Source: Streptomyces sp. ISL-96
GTDB lineage: Bacteria > Actinomycetota > Actinomycetes > Streptomycetales > Streptomycetaceae
Assembly (NCBI RefSeq): GCF_018614035.1
Contig: NZ_JAGGPA010000011.1
Location: 186,001 to 250,000, forward strand
Length of the DNA stretch: 64,000 bases
Direction of reading: 5' to 3'
Position numbers and translations under genes: made by a program. Positions 17,064 to 25,053 of the stretch are shown here, in pieces; positions within the stretch are counted from its first letter, which is position 1; each line of letters opens with the position of its first letter. Under the pieces are notes generated by a model that was not told the origin of the DNA, ran no database searches, and was given only the letters and a program-made list of their open reading frames with translations.

Positions 17064-17537
17064 CTACTGCTGCACTGGCTGCTGGACCGGCTGCTGGATG
17101 GGGACGGGCTGCTGGACGGGGACGGTCCAGGGCAGCTCGATCCACACGGTCTTGCCGCCCTCCTCGGTGGGCCGGACGGAGACCCGCCCACCGCACTCGG
17201 CGGTCAGCCAGCGGATGATCACTATGCCGCGCCCGTTGTCCTGCTGGACGGCCGCGGGAAGCCGTTTCGGCCAGCGGGGGTGGCTGTCCGTGACGCCGAT
17301 GCGAAGCTGCTCGTCCCGCTCCAGCCGCACGTCCACGGTGAACGTGGGCGACTGCCCGAAGGTGTGCTGAACGGCATTGGTGGCCAGTTCCGAAACGATC
17401 AGCCGTACGGTATCGGCGGCGTCGGATCCCGGGGGCATGCCCCACTCGCCGAGAATCTCCGCGACATATCTCCTCGCCGCGGAGACCGAGGCTGGCTCGC
17501 TCGGCAGAGTGACGGATACTTCCTGGTGGTCTGCCAT
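17064..17537 (-). CDS. ATP-binding protein of the RsbW/anti-sigma type (HATPase_c_2)
   Basis: The 157-residue protein has the GHKL ATPase fold of serine kinases such as RsbW: the N box VSELATNAVQHT and the G1-like box DNGRGIVIIRWLT are visible. Its C-terminus is a short Pro-Val-Gln-Gln repeat. Streptomyces carry dozens of these, usually beside an XRE-type regulator or a DUF397 protein; neither is recognisable here. The ATG at 17537 was chosen because the family homology begins about 8 residues later, and the ribosome site (GGGAAAGGGA) is 11-12 nt away. It may regulate a sigma or anti-anti-sigma factor; the partner is unknown. Confidence 0.8.
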   Translation of the reverse strand: MADHQEVSVTLPSEPASVSAARRYVAEILGEWGMPPGSDAADTVRLIVSELATNAVQHTFGQSPTFTVDVRLERDEQLRIGVTDSHPRWPKRLPAAVQQDNGRGIVIIRWLTAECGGRVSVRPTEEGGKTVWIELPWTVPVQQPVPIQQPVQQPVQQ

Positions 17538-17733
17538 GGCGACGCTGTCCCTTTCCCACCGGGGCCGGACTCCGACTCGTAGCGGATGAACTTCGAGGAC
17601 GGCCTCGGATTGTGCTCGGCGCCAGAGTGCCACTCGTGGTGCCGCGATAGGGGGTGATCCCCCAAGATGTGCACATATCTGTCGCTCAAAGCGGTGAACT
17701 CTGCTACGCGAGACCGTATTCGGGCGCGTACCC
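17538..17733. other. Intergenic region, no clear gene
   Basis: About 200 bp upstream of the ATPase gene should contain its promoter. No convincing coding sequence or inverted repeat was seen. Confidence 0.4.
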
Positions 17734-17961
17734 GTGCATCCTCGCCCGTTGGAGGGAGGAGGAAATGCGGCACAGGCCCGGCGGTACGTCGGCGCAAGCT
17801 CGGCGAGGCTGCGGAGACTTCGCGACGGGGCGCAGCGGCGCCGTGAAGCCGTCCGACGTGACCCGGTTGCCCAACTCAGGGACCTGGTCGACGCGTTGAC
17901 CGTACCGTCGCCCACAAGGGCGGCAACCACTGCGACGGACGCGCTCGGCGCGGGGAGTTGA
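17734..17961 (+). CDS. Possible small ORF, doubtful
   Basis: A 75-codon frame from a GTG at 17734 has moderately biased codons and a helix-like, Arg-rich product. A competing 44-codon frame starts at an ATG at 17765, directly after an excellent ribosome site (GGAGGGAGGAGG). The two overlap in different frames and I cannot tell which, if either, is translated. Neither resembles the XRE or DUF397 partners expected next to the ATPase. Treat as unresolved. Confidence 0.25.
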   Translation: MHPRPLEGGGNAAQARRYVGASSARLRRLRDGAQRRREAVRRDPVAQLRDLVDALTVPSPTRAATTATDALGAGS

Positions 17962-17973
17962 CGCGAGCGAGTG

Positions 17974-19131
17974 TCAGAACGCGGCGGTGGGTGCGGTCCG
18001 CACGACCGTGGCCACCGCTTCCTCGATCCGCTGGTCGGTCAGGTCAGCCCGCGCGGTCAGCCTGAGCCGGGAGATACCGTCCGGCACCGAAGGCGGACGG
18101 AAACAGCCCACCACCAGACCGGCCGCCCGGCAGTCGGCGGCCCACCGCACCGCCGCCTCCGGCGAGGGCGCCAGAACCGACACCACGGCGGCGTCCGGAC
18201 GTACGGCGGACAGGCCCGCGTCCGTCAGGCCCCGGTGCAGCGACACCGCGACGGTACGGGCCCGCGCCGCCAGCCCCGGTTCGCGGCGCAGCAGCCGTAC
18301 GCTCGCCAGCGCGGCGCCCGCGGCAGCCGGCGCCAGACCGGTGTCGAAGATGAACGTACGGGCCGTGTTGACCAGGTGGTCGATGACGCGGGCCGGGCCG
18401 AGGACCGCTCCGCCCTGGCTGCCCAGGGACTTGGAGAGCGTGAGGGTGGCGACCACGCCGTCCGTACCCGCCAGGCCCGCCGCGTTCAGCGCTCCCCTGC
18501 CTCCGCTGCCGAGGACTCCGAGCCCGTGCGCGTCGTCGACGAGGAGGGCGGCTCCGTACGCACGGCAGGCGGCCGCCAGTTCGTAGAGCGGCGCGGCGTC
18601 GCCGTCCACCGAGAAGACGGAGTCGGTGACCGCGAGGGCGCGGCCGTCGTGCGCTTCGAGGGTCTTGCGTACGGCCGCGGGGTCGGCGTGCGGCACGACC
18701 GCGGTGGTGGCGCGCGAGAGCCGGCAGCCGTCGACGATCGAGGCGTGGTTGAGGGCGTCGGAGACGATCAGCGAACCGTGGCCGCCGAGCGCGGTGAGGG
18801 CGGCAAGGTTGGCGGCGTAACCGGAGGAGAGAACGAGCGCCGCCTCAAACCCGCAGAAATCGGCCAATTCCCGCTCAAGTTCGGCGTGCAGCCGGGTGCT
18901 GCCGGTGACGAGCCGCGAGCCAGTGGCGCCGGCGCCCCAGCGGCGGGCGGCCTCGGCGGCGGCGGAGGTGACCTCCGGGCGGCGGGTGAGACCGAGGTAG
19001 TCGTTGCTCGCGAGGTCGAGCAGGGGGGACTCGGCGGGGCGCGGGCGCAGGGTCCTGACGAGTCCGGACCTGGCGCGCAGCGCCGCCTGTTCGTCGATCC
19101 AGCCGAACGGGTCGAACGGTCCCTGGGGCAT
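17974..19131 (-). CDS. bioF: 8-amino-7-oxononanoate synthase BioF
   Basis: This PLP-dependent enzyme condenses pimeloyl thioester with L-alanine in biotin synthesis. It has 385 residues. Family signatures are [38 protein letters not shown], the aspartate in [11 protein letters not shown], and the PLP lysine in [11 protein letters not shown]. The ATG at 19131 has AAGGGA 7 nt upstream. The frame open further upstream is a Lys/Gln-rich repeat-like stretch and was rejected. The gene diverges from bioB, and the gap holds an inverted repeat that may be the biotin-pathway operator. Confidence 0.9.
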   Translation of the reverse strand: MPQGPFDPFGWIDEQAALRARSGLVRTLRPRPAESPLLDLASNDYLGLTRRPEVTSAAAEAARRWGAGATGSRLVTGSTRLHAELERELADFCGFEAALVLSSGYAANLAALTALGGHGSLIVSDALNHASIVDGCRLSRATTAVVPHADPAAVRKTLEAHDGRALAVTDSVFSVDGDAAPLYELAAACRAYGAALLVDDAHGLGVLGSGGRGALNAAGLAGTDGVVATLTLSKSLGSQGGAVLGPARVIDHLVNTARTFIFDTGLAPAAAGAALASVRLLRREPGLAARARTVAVSLHRGLTDAGLSAVRPDAAVVSVLAPSPEAAVRWAADCRAAGLVVGCFRPPSVPDGISRLRLTARADLTDQRIEEAVATVVRTAPTAAF

Positions 19132-19223
19132 GGCGGATTCCCTTGGTAGGCCCTTTTGCAGGCTCGCTTGCGGGCGCTTTTGTAGGCAGCCCACAGACAC
19201 TAGCCGGGGGCACGCGAGGTCAG

Positions 19224-19243
19224 GGTGTGGCAATGCCCACACC
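19224..19243. promoter_or_regulatory. Inverted repeat in the bioF/bioB divergent region
   Basis: GGTGTGG (19224-19230) and CCACACC (19237-19243) flank a 6-nt spacer. The outer flanks CGAGGT / CCTCG extend the symmetry imperfectly. It lies about 65 nt before bioB and about 90 nt before bioF, so it could be an operator. It does not match the BioQ pattern I know. Confidence 0.4.
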
Positions 19244-19309
19244 TCGTGAGGCCGCTCTTGTGCGGTTCCTCCTTGGCCACAGGTGGTGCCGTAGTCCAGG
19301 ATCGGCTCC

Positions 19310-20464
19310 ATGGACCTGCTGAACACGCTGGTGGAGAAGGGGCTGCGGCGCGAGCTGCCGACCCGCGAAGAAGCGCTCGCCGTGCTGGCGACCTCCGACG
19401 ACGAGCTGCTCGATGTGGTGGCCGCGGCCGGAAAGGTACGCCGCCAGTGGTTCGGACGGCGGGTGAAACTGAACTATCTCGTCAACCTCAAGTCGGGCCT
19501 GTGCCCTGAGGACTGTTCCTACTGCTCGCAGCGGCTCGGCTCGAAGGCCGAGATCCTGAAGTACACCTGGCTGAAGCCCGACGAGGCGTCGAAGGCGGCG
19601 GCCGCGGGCGTCGCGGGCGGCGCGAAGCGGGTGTGCCTGGTCGCGAGCGGGCGCGGACCGACGGACAAGGACGTCGACCGCGTCTCGAAGACGATCGAGG
19701 CGATCAAGGACCGACACGAGGACGTCGAGGTGTGCGCCTGCCTCGGGCTGTTGTCGGACGGACAGGCGGAGCGGCTGCGGGCGGCGGGTGCGGACGCGTA
19801 CAACCACAACCTGAACACGTCCGAGGCGACGTACGGCGGCATCACCACCACCCACACCTACGCCGACCGCGTCGAGACGGTCCAGCAGGCGCAGGCCGCG
19901 GGCATGTCCGCCTGCTCGGGTCTGATCGCGGGCATGGGCGAGACGGACGCCGACCTGGTGGACGTCGTCTTCGCGCTGCGCGAGCTCGACCCGGACTCGG
20001 TGCCGGTGAACTTCCTCATCCCCTTCGAGGGAACGCCGCTGGCCAAGGAGTGGAACCTCACCCCGCAGCGGGCACTGCGCATTCTGGCGATGGTGCGGTT
20101 CGTCTGCCCGGACGTGGAGGTACGGCTGGCGGGCGGGCGCGAGGTGCACTTGCGCACCATGCAGCCGCTGGCCCTCCACCTGGTCAACTCCATCTTCCTC
20201 GGCGACTACCTCACGAGTGAGGGCCAGGCCGGGCAGGCCGACCTGGAGATGATCGCCGACGCCGGTTTCGAGGTGGAGGGGACAGACACGACGACGTTGC
20301 CGGAGCACCGGGGCGGTGGCGGCTGCGCGTCGGCGTGCGGTGAGCCGGCGGCATGCGGTGAGCCGGCGGCCGGAGAGGAGACCCCGGAGATTCCGGCCGC
20401 CCGTACGGACCTGGTGGCGGTACGCCGACGGGGCGCCGGGACGGACGTCGCGCCCAATGCCTGA
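19310..20464 (+). CDS. bioB: Biotin synthase BioB
   Basis: This radical-SAM enzyme inserts sulfur into dethiobiotin. The [4Fe-4S] motif CxxxCxxC is in [13 protein letters not shown]. The other family blocks ([46 protein letters not shown] and RLAGGRE) are all present. The protein is 384 residues. It is longer than most BioB because of a low-complexity C-terminal tail of about 50 residues that contains a duplicated ACGEPA unit (an 18-nt tandem repeat near 20333-20368). AGGA lies about 8 nt before the ATG. The gene overlaps bioA by 8 nt. Confidence 0.95.
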   Translation: MDLLNTLVEKGLRRELPTREEALAVLATSDDELLDVVAAAGKVRRQWFGRRVKLNYLVNLKSGLCPEDCSYCSQRLGSKAEILKYTWLKPDEASKAAAAGVAGGAKRVCLVASGRGPTDKDVDRVSKTIEAIKDRHEDVEVCACLGLLSDGQAERLRAAGADAYNHNLNTSEATYGGITTTHTYADRVETVQQAQAAGMSACSGLIAGMGETDADLVDVVFALRELDPDSVPVNFLIPFEGTPLAKEWNLTPQRALRILAMVRFVCPDVEVRLAGGREVHLRTMQPLALHLVNSIFLGDYLTSEGQAGQADLEMIADAGFEVEGTDTTTLPEHRGGGGCASACGEPAACGEPAAGEETPEIPAARTDLVAVRRRGAGTDVAPNA

Positions 20465-21761
20465 CCCGCTCTCCCCCGCCGACCTGCTCAAGCTCGACCG
20501 CGACCACGTCTGGCATCCGTACGGTCCGATGCCCGGCCGGGCGGAGCCGCTGCTGGTGGAGTCCGCGTCCGGCGTACGGCTGCGACTCGCTACGCCCGCG
20601 CACGGCCAGGACGAGTTGATCGACGGCATGTCGTCCTGGTGGTCGGCCGTCCACGGCTACAACCACCCCGTCCTCAACGAGGCGGCGCGCGGTCAGCTCG
20701 ACCGGATGAGCCACGTGATGTTCGGCGGGCTCACCCATGAGCCGGCCGTTCGCCTGGCCGCGAAGCTGGTGGAGATCACGCCGGAGCCCCTGCGGCACGT
20801 GTTCCTGTCCGACTCCGGTTCGGTGTCGGTCGAGGTCGCGGTGAAGATGTGCCTCCAGTACTGGCGCTCGGTGGGCCGCCCCGGCAAGCAGCGGCTGCTG
20901 ACCTGGCGCGGCGGCTACCACGGGGACACCTGGCAGCCGATGTCGGTGTGCGACCCCAAGGGCGGGATGCACGAGCTGTGGCAGGGGGCGCTGCCGCGCC
21001 AGATCTTCGCGGACGCGCCCCCGGCGTCGTACGACACGTTCGACGCGGCGTACGCCGAGCACCTGCGCGCACTGCTCGCCCGCCACGCGGACGAGCTGGC
21101 CGCGGTGATCGTGGAGCCGGTGGTGCAGGGCGCGGGCGGGATGCGCTTCCACTCCCCCGAGTACCTGCGGGTGCTGCGGGAGGCGTGCGACGAGCACGGC
21201 GTGCTGCTGGTCTTCGACGAGATCGCGACGGGGTTCGGCCGTACGGGAACACTTTTCGCTTCGGAGCACGCGTCGGTCTCGCCCGATGTGCTGTGTCTGG
21301 GCAAGGCGCTGACCGGTGGTTATCTGACGATGGCGGCGACGCTGTGTACGTCCGAGGTGGCCGACGGGATTTCGCGCGGCGAGGTTCCGGTGCTGGCCCA
21401 CGGCCCGACGTTCATGGGCAACCCGCTGGCGGCCGCGGTGGCCTGCGCCTCGATCGACCTGCTGCTCGGCCAGGACTGGCAGGGCGAGGTCAAGCGCATC
21501 GAAACGGGCCTGCGCGAAGGCCTGGCGGAGGTGGCGGGGCTGCCGGGTGTGCGTGACGTACGGGTGCTGGGGGCGATCGGCGTCGTACAGCTGGATCGTG
21601 AAGTCGATATGTCGGCGGCGACGGGAGCGGTGGTGCGGGAGGGCGTCTGGCTGCGGCCGTTCCGTGACCTGATCTACACGATGCCGCCGTACGTCACGAA
21701 CGACACGGACCTGTCCCGCATCTGCGGCGCGGTACGGGCGGCGGCCACGGCAGGCGCGTGA
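20457..21761 (+). CDS. bioA: Adenosylmethionine-8-amino-7-oxononanoate aminotransferase BioA
   Basis: This class III PLP aminotransferase makes 7,8-diaminopelargonic acid. The 434-residue protein starts inside the end of bioB. It shows HVWHPYGPM and [16 protein letters not shown], which form the substrate pocket. It also shows [19 protein letters not shown], the PLP-binding [12 protein letters not shown], and the catalytic lysine in CLGKALTGG. Length and order are typical. It is coupled to bioB by an 8-nt overlap and followed by a large intergenic repeat before bioD. Confidence 0.95.
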   Translation: MPDPLSPADLLKLDRDHVWHPYGPMPGRAEPLLVESASGVRLRLATPAHGQDELIDGMSSWWSAVHGYNHPVLNEAARGQLDRMSHVMFGGLTHEPAVRLAAKLVEITPEPLRHVFLSDSGSVSVEVAVKMCLQYWRSVGRPGKQRLLTWRGGYHGDTWQPMSVCDPKGGMHELWQGALPRQIFADAPPASYDTFDAAYAEHLRALLARHADELAAVIVEPVVQGAGGMRFHSPEYLRVLREACDEHGVLLVFDEIATGFGRTGTLFASEHASVSPDVLCLGKALTGGYLTMAATLCTSEVADGISRGEVPVLAHGPTFMGNPLAAAVACASIDLLLGQDWQGEVKRIETGLREGLAEVAGLPGVRDVRVLGAIGVVQLDREVDMSAATGAVVREGVWLRPFRDLIYTMPPYVTNDTDLSRICGAVRAAATAGA

Positions 21762-21794
21762 GCGGTTCTTTCCCCTGGCCGCCCCTCCCCGCCA

Positions 21795-21953
21795 TGGGGC
21801 TCCGCCCCGGACCCCGACGCCCTCCGGGCGTGTCCTCAAACGCCGGACGGGCTGGATTTTGCTGAGCTGGACAGCTCGGCGAGCTCAGCGAGCCGACTCC
21901 GGCAGATTCAGCCCCTCCGGCGTTTGAGGAGCGGGGTCTGGGGCGGAGCCCCA
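21795..21953. repeat. Streptomyces-type intergenic inverted repeat between bioA and bioD
   Basis: Outer arms TGGGGCTCCGCCCC and GGGGCGGAGCCCCA, and inner arms CCTCAAACGCCGGACGGGCTG and CAGCCCCTCCGGCGTTTGAGG (two mismatched positions), enclose a centre with a further GCTGAGCT / AGCTCAGC repeat. Long hairpins with these GGGGCTCCGCCCC and CGTTTGAGG words recur between genes in many Streptomyces genomes. It splits the bioBA-bioD run and may act as a terminator or transcript-stabilising structure. Confidence 0.8.
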
Positions 21954-22031
21954 GTTACGGGAAGGGGCGGGCAGGGGAAAAAGCCCGCCACTCACGCCAG
22001 CCACAAGAAACAACCACCAGGAGCACACCGC

Positions 22032-22727
22032 ATGCCTGTCATCGTCGTCAGCGGCACCGGAACCGAGATCGGCAAGACCATCGTCACGGCCGCACTCGCA
22101 GCCGTAGCCCAAAGCCAGGGCCGCACCGTCGCCGTACTCAAGCCCGCCCAGACCGGACTCACCCCTGGAGAGCCGGGAGACGCCCATGAGGTGGCGCGGC
22201 TCGCGGGCGACGACGTCGCGGCGGTCGAACTCGCCCGATTCCCCGAGCCCCTGGCACCCGCGACCGCCGCCCGCCGCGCCGGCCTGCCCCCCGTACTGCC
22301 GCAGGACATCGCCACGGCGGCAGCGAAGCTCGCCGCCGAGTACGACCTCGTACTCGTCGAAGGCGCCGGCGGCCTCCTCGTCCGCTTCGACGACGAAGGC
22401 GCCACCCTCGCCGACGCCGCCCGCCTCCTCGGCGCCCCCGTCCTGGTCGTCACCCCGGCCGCCCTCGGCACGCTGAACTCGACCGCGCTGACCGCCGAGG
22501 CCCTGCGCGCCCGCGACATCGAGATGCTCGGAGTCGTCGTCGGCAGCTGGCCCAGCGCCCCCGGCCTCGCCGAACGCTGCAATCTGACCGACCTGCCCGA
22601 AGCAGCCGGTGGAGCCCCCCTGCTCGGCGCCGTCCCGGAGGGCGCGGGAGCCCTGGCCCCCGCCGAATTCCGTGCCCGCGCCACGACTTGGGTCGCGCCC
22701 GCGCTCGGCGGCACCTGGCGCCCGTAG
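22032..22727 (+). CDS. bioD: Dethiobiotin synthetase BioD
   Basis: This ATP-dependent carboxylase closes the ureido ring of dethiobiotin. The 231-residue protein opens with the P-loop MPVIVVSGTGTEIGKTIVTA. It continues with KPAQTGL and LVLVEGAGGLLVRFDDEG (the DAPA-binding and Walker B-like region) and VVTPAALGTLNSTALTAEAL. AGGAG lies 9 nt before the ATG. It completes the set BioFBAD; the pimelate-forming genes are not in the window. Confidence 0.95.
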   Translation: MPVIVVSGTGTEIGKTIVTAALAAVAQSQGRTVAVLKPAQTGLTPGEPGDAHEVARLAGDDVAAVELARFPEPLAPATAARRAGLPPVLPQDIATAAAKLAAEYDLVLVEGAGGLLVRFDDEGATLADAARLLGAPVLVVTPAALGTLNSTALTAEALRARDIEMLGVVVGSWPSAPGLAERCNLTDLPEAAGGAPLLGAVPEGAGALAPAEFRARATTWVAPALGGTWRP

Positions 22728-22753
22728 CACCGGTAGCCCGTAAGGTCGTCCCC

Positions 22754-23012
22754 ATGCGAGCACGTATCGACGAGATCGTCTTCGACTGCGCGGAGCCGAC
22801 CGTACTGGTCCGCTTCTGGGCCGCCCTGCTGGGCGGCGAACCTGCACGAGGGCGAGCTGGACCTGGCCACGGCGAGCGCCGAGGCGGAGCGCCTCGGGGC
22901 GACCAGAACCGGCGGCATCGTCGCCGACGAGGAAGGTTCCTTCCAGGTGCTGCTGGATCCGGAAGGCAACGAGTTCTGCTTCGTAAGCGGCGTGAGCGGC
23001 ACTACGGGGTAG
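22754..23012 (+). pseudogene. VOC-family protein, internally deleted and frameshifted
   Basis: The N-terminus MRARIDEIVFDCAEPTVLVR plus WAALLGGEP is the normal start of a Streptomyces VOC protein. After this the frame breaks near 22840. Another frame continues with the protein's end (LDLATASAEAERLGATRTGG, FQVLLDPEGNEFCF) to a stop at 23012. Compared with the intact relative at 14984, about 35-40 central residues are missing. I infer a deletion that also shifted the frame. Confidence 0.75.
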
Positions 23013-23051
23013 GAATCGCGGTAACCGTACGCCCGCCGGAGGAGGTCCGCG

Positions 23052-23762
23052 ATGCCGAAGCGCCGCAGCAAGGTTCCCCGGGACGCCGTCCACCACCCGC
23101 TTTTCGCCCGTTTCTACGCCCGCGTCAGCGTGCTCTGCGACCTGAGAAGCGGCGTGGCCGCGCACCGCACGGAGCTGCTGTCCGGTCTGTCGGGCCGGGT
23201 CATCGAGATCGGCGCGGGCAACGGGCTGAACTTCGCCCATTACCCGGCGGCCGTATCCGAGGTCGTGGCGATCGAACCGGAGCGCAGCCTGCGCCAGTTG
23301 GCCGTGAAAGCGGCCCTGGACGCCGGTGTCCCGGTGGACGTCGTACCGGGCGCGGCCGAGGCGCTGCCGGTCAAGAGCGAGGCGTTCGACGCGGCGGTGG
23401 TGTCGCTGGTGCTGTGCAGCGTACGGGACGTACCGCGCGCGCTCTCCGAGATCAAGCGCGTGCTGCGGCCCGGCGGGGAGCTGCGCTTCTTCGAGCACGG
23501 CCGGGGCGAGGGGCGGGCCATGGTGACGGCGCAGCGGGTGCTGGACCGCACGGTATGGCCGCTGCTTTTCGGCGGGTGTCACACGGCGCGCGACCCGCTG
23601 GCGGGCATTGCGGCGGCGGGGTTCGAGATCGGCACCTACCGGCGGCTGTTCGTACCGGAGAAGGGCCCGCGGCTGCCGTCGTCGCCGTGTGTGCTGGGCG
23701 TGGCACACCGGCCGCCGGAACCCACGGAGCCGACCGCGCCCGGAGAGGGCGTCGCCTACTAG
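23052..23762 (+). CDS. Class I SAM-dependent methyltransferase
   Basis: The 236-residue protein has a Rossmann methyltransferase core: motif I VIEIGAGNGLNFAHYP, the acidic residue in VVAIEPERSL, then VPGAAEALPVKSEAFDAAVV and LSEIKRVLRPGGELRFFEHG. This is the Methyltransf_11 pattern of phospholipid, ubiquinone and other small-molecule methyltransferases. The HCxx-like CHTARDPLAGIAAAGF segment is shared with phosphatidylethanolamine-methyltransferase-like enzymes, but the substrate is not determined. GGAGGAGG lies 6-7 nt before the ATG. Confidence 0.85.
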   Translation: MPKRRSKVPRDAVHHPLFARFYARVSVLCDLRSGVAAHRTELLSGLSGRVIEIGAGNGLNFAHYPAAVSEVVAIEPERSLRQLAVKAALDAGVPVDVVPGAAEALPVKSEAFDAAVVSLVLCSVRDVPRALSEIKRVLRPGGELRFFEHGRGEGRAMVTAQRVLDRTVWPLLFGGCHTARDPLAGIAAAGFEIGTYRRLFVPEKGPRLPSSPCVLGVAHRPPEPTEPTAPGEGVAY

Positions 23763-23772
23763 GCCAGCGCCC

Positions 23773-24144
23773 TCACAGGCTCCACTGCCGCAGTTCTTCC
23801 GCGATCACGCGCACGTCCGCCTTGCCCTCCTTGACGAGCCTGGCCAAGTCCCTGACCTGTTCGGGGGAGGTCACGACCTTCAGTCCGCAGGCGACGAGAT
23901 AGCCGTAGGCGACGGCCGAGGCGAACATCGCGTTCGAGCGCTCCAGCGCCGGCACCTGCAGCAGCAGCTGGAGGAGGGCGGCCGCGCGGGCGGCCGGATC
24001 GCTGTAGACGGGGATGCCGAATATCTCCGCCTCGTGGCGGGCCACAGCGGCGACGAGCGCGCCCCAGTCGACCACCTGCGGGTCACCCGGGGTCTTGTGT
24101 TCGGCGATCATGAGGAGCCAGGCGAGGTCGATCCTGAGGCTCAA
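23773..24144 (-). CDS. Fic/Doc-like toxin component without the canonical catalytic motif
   Basis: The 123-residue all-helical product follows an RHH antitoxin gene, overlapping it by 4 nt, the classic toxin-antitoxin layout. Streptomyces proteins of this type are placed with the Fic/Doc toxins. The region aligned with the Fic signature HxFx(D/E)GN(G/K)R reads VPALERSNAMF (residues 64-74). The acidic residue and the asparagine are kept, but the histidine, phenylalanine and arginine are replaced. AMPylation or phosphorylation by the usual mechanism is therefore unlikely. It could be inactive or act differently. The name rests on context and weak similarity. Confidence 0.65.
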   Translation of the reverse strand: MSLRIDLAWLLMIAEHKTPGDPQVVDWGALVAAVARHEAEIFGIPVYSDPAARAAALLQLLLQVPALERSNAMFASAVAYGYLVACGLKVVTSPEQVRDLARLVKEGKADVRVIAEELRQWSL

Positions 24145-24368
24145 CGCTTGCCTTCGCGCTCCGGGCCGAACTCCTCCACGAAGACCGATTCGTACTGCTT
24201 CATGAAGTCCGACGCGGCCTCGACGAAGGTACGTCCCACCTCGCCCGCGTCCTGTCGGACCAGCTCCTCGATGTAGCGGTTCACGCTCATCCCGCGCTGG
24301 AGGGCGCGCTGCCGCGCGGCCTCGGCGGTGGTCTCGTCCACCCGTACGTTCAGCTGAGTCTTTGCCAC
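24141..24368 (-). CDS. Ribbon-helix-helix antitoxin
   Basis: The 75-residue protein begins with the beta-strand of an RHH domain (AKTQLNVRVDETTAEAARQ), followed by RALQRGMSVNRYIEELVRQD and an acidic C-terminal tail suited to wrap the toxin. The start is a GTG at 24368, 6 nt after a TAGCTT -10-like hexamer, so it is probably leaderless. The hexamer is overlapped by a perfect 8-bp palindromic repeat, the expected autorepression site. It overlaps the toxin gene by 4 nt. Confidence 0.82.
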   Translation of the reverse strand: MAKTQLNVRVDETTAEAARQRALQRGMSVNRYIEELVRQDAGEVGRTFVEAASDFMKQYESVFVEEFGPEREGKR

Positions 24369-24376
24369 ACCATCAA

Positions 24377-24396
24377 GCTAGCGCGGCGGCGCTAGC
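24377..24396. promoter_or_regulatory. Operator of the RHH/Fic-like toxin-antitoxin pair
   Basis: GCTAGCGC and GCGCTAGC form a perfect inverted repeat around GGCG, overlapping the -10 hexamer TAGCTT of the antitoxin gene. RHH antitoxins bind such palindromes. Confidence 0.65.
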
Positions 24397-24469
24397 ACCG
24401 GCAAGAGACCGCGCCAAGGGGTGAGAAAAATCGTCGACGCCGCGACGCGCGGGATGGTGGGATGCCACC

Positions 24470-24895
24470 ATGGACGATCTTCGTATACGAGCCGCGGCAC
24501 CCGGCGACCTCGACGCCGTACTGGCCTTCTGGAAGGACGCCGCCGAGGGCACGAGCATCAGCGACGACCGCGCGGGCGTCGAACGGCTGGTCGCCCGCGA
24601 CCCCGATGCACTGATCCTCGCGGAGCTCGGCGGCGAGCTCGTCGGCACCGTCATCGCGGGCTTCGACGGCTGGCGCTGTCACCTGTACCGGCTGGCCGTA
24701 CACCCCGGCCGGCGGCGGCGCGGCATCGGATCGGCTCTGCTCGCGGCGGCGGAGGAACGTTTCGTGGAGCTGGGAGGACGACGCGGCGACGCGATGGTCC
24801 TGACGGAGAACGAGCGCGCGCACCATGCATGGCGTGCCGCGGGTTACGCCCCGCAGCCGCAGTGGCGGCGGTGGATCAAGCCGCTCACCGACTGA
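24470..24895 (+). CDS. GNAT-family N-acetyltransferase
   Basis: The 141-residue single-domain acetyltransferase has RIRAAAPGDLDAVLAFWKDA at the N-terminus, the central strand VGTVIAGFDGWRCHLYRLAV, and the acetyl-CoA pyrophosphate loop RRRRGIGSALLAAAEERF (R/QxxGxG). It ends with AHHAWRAAGYAPQPQW. The acceptor is unknown. It is divergent from the toxin-antitoxin pair and followed by a structured leader of the next gene. Confidence 0.85.
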   Translation: MDDLRIRAAAPGDLDAVLAFWKDAAEGTSISDDRAGVERLVARDPDALILAELGGELVGTVIAGFDGWRCHLYRLAVHPGRRRRGIGSALLAAAEERFVELGGRRGDAMVLTENERAHHAWRAAGYAPQPQWRRWIKPLTD

Positions 24896-24931
24896 CTCGG
24901 GCGGCGTGTGGCGCAATTTGCCCGTCCTTTA

Positions 24932-24983
24932 CCATGGGCGGATCATTCACCCCCATTTGAAAGGTGTGAGCGTCCGCCCATGG
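24932..24983 (+). promoter_or_regulatory. Large hairpin in the leader of the CNNM/CBS operon
   Basis: CCATGGGCGGA and TCCGCCCATGG are a perfect 11-bp inverted repeat, with a second inner pairing (TTCACCCCC / GGTGTGA, partial). It lies 70 nt before the start of a putative divalent-cation transporter gene. It could be a terminator for the GNAT gene, an operator or part of a metal-sensing leader; no known riboswitch is matched with confidence. Confidence 0.4.
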
Positions 24984-25053
24984 GCGAGCCTCCCAGTAGC
25001 CGACATCGCGCACTCCTCCCAGCCCTGCCCGATCATGGGACGGAGGTGAACCG

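Noticed and set aside
19132..19309. BioQ-type operator in the bioF/bioB gap
   Set aside because: No TGAAC-n3-GTTAC-like sequence was found; only a different inverted repeat is present.
24980..25010. Possible yybP-ykoY manganese riboswitch (AGTAGCCGACATC words)
   Set aside because: The helices and spacing of that class cannot be drawn; kept only as an unassigned leader.
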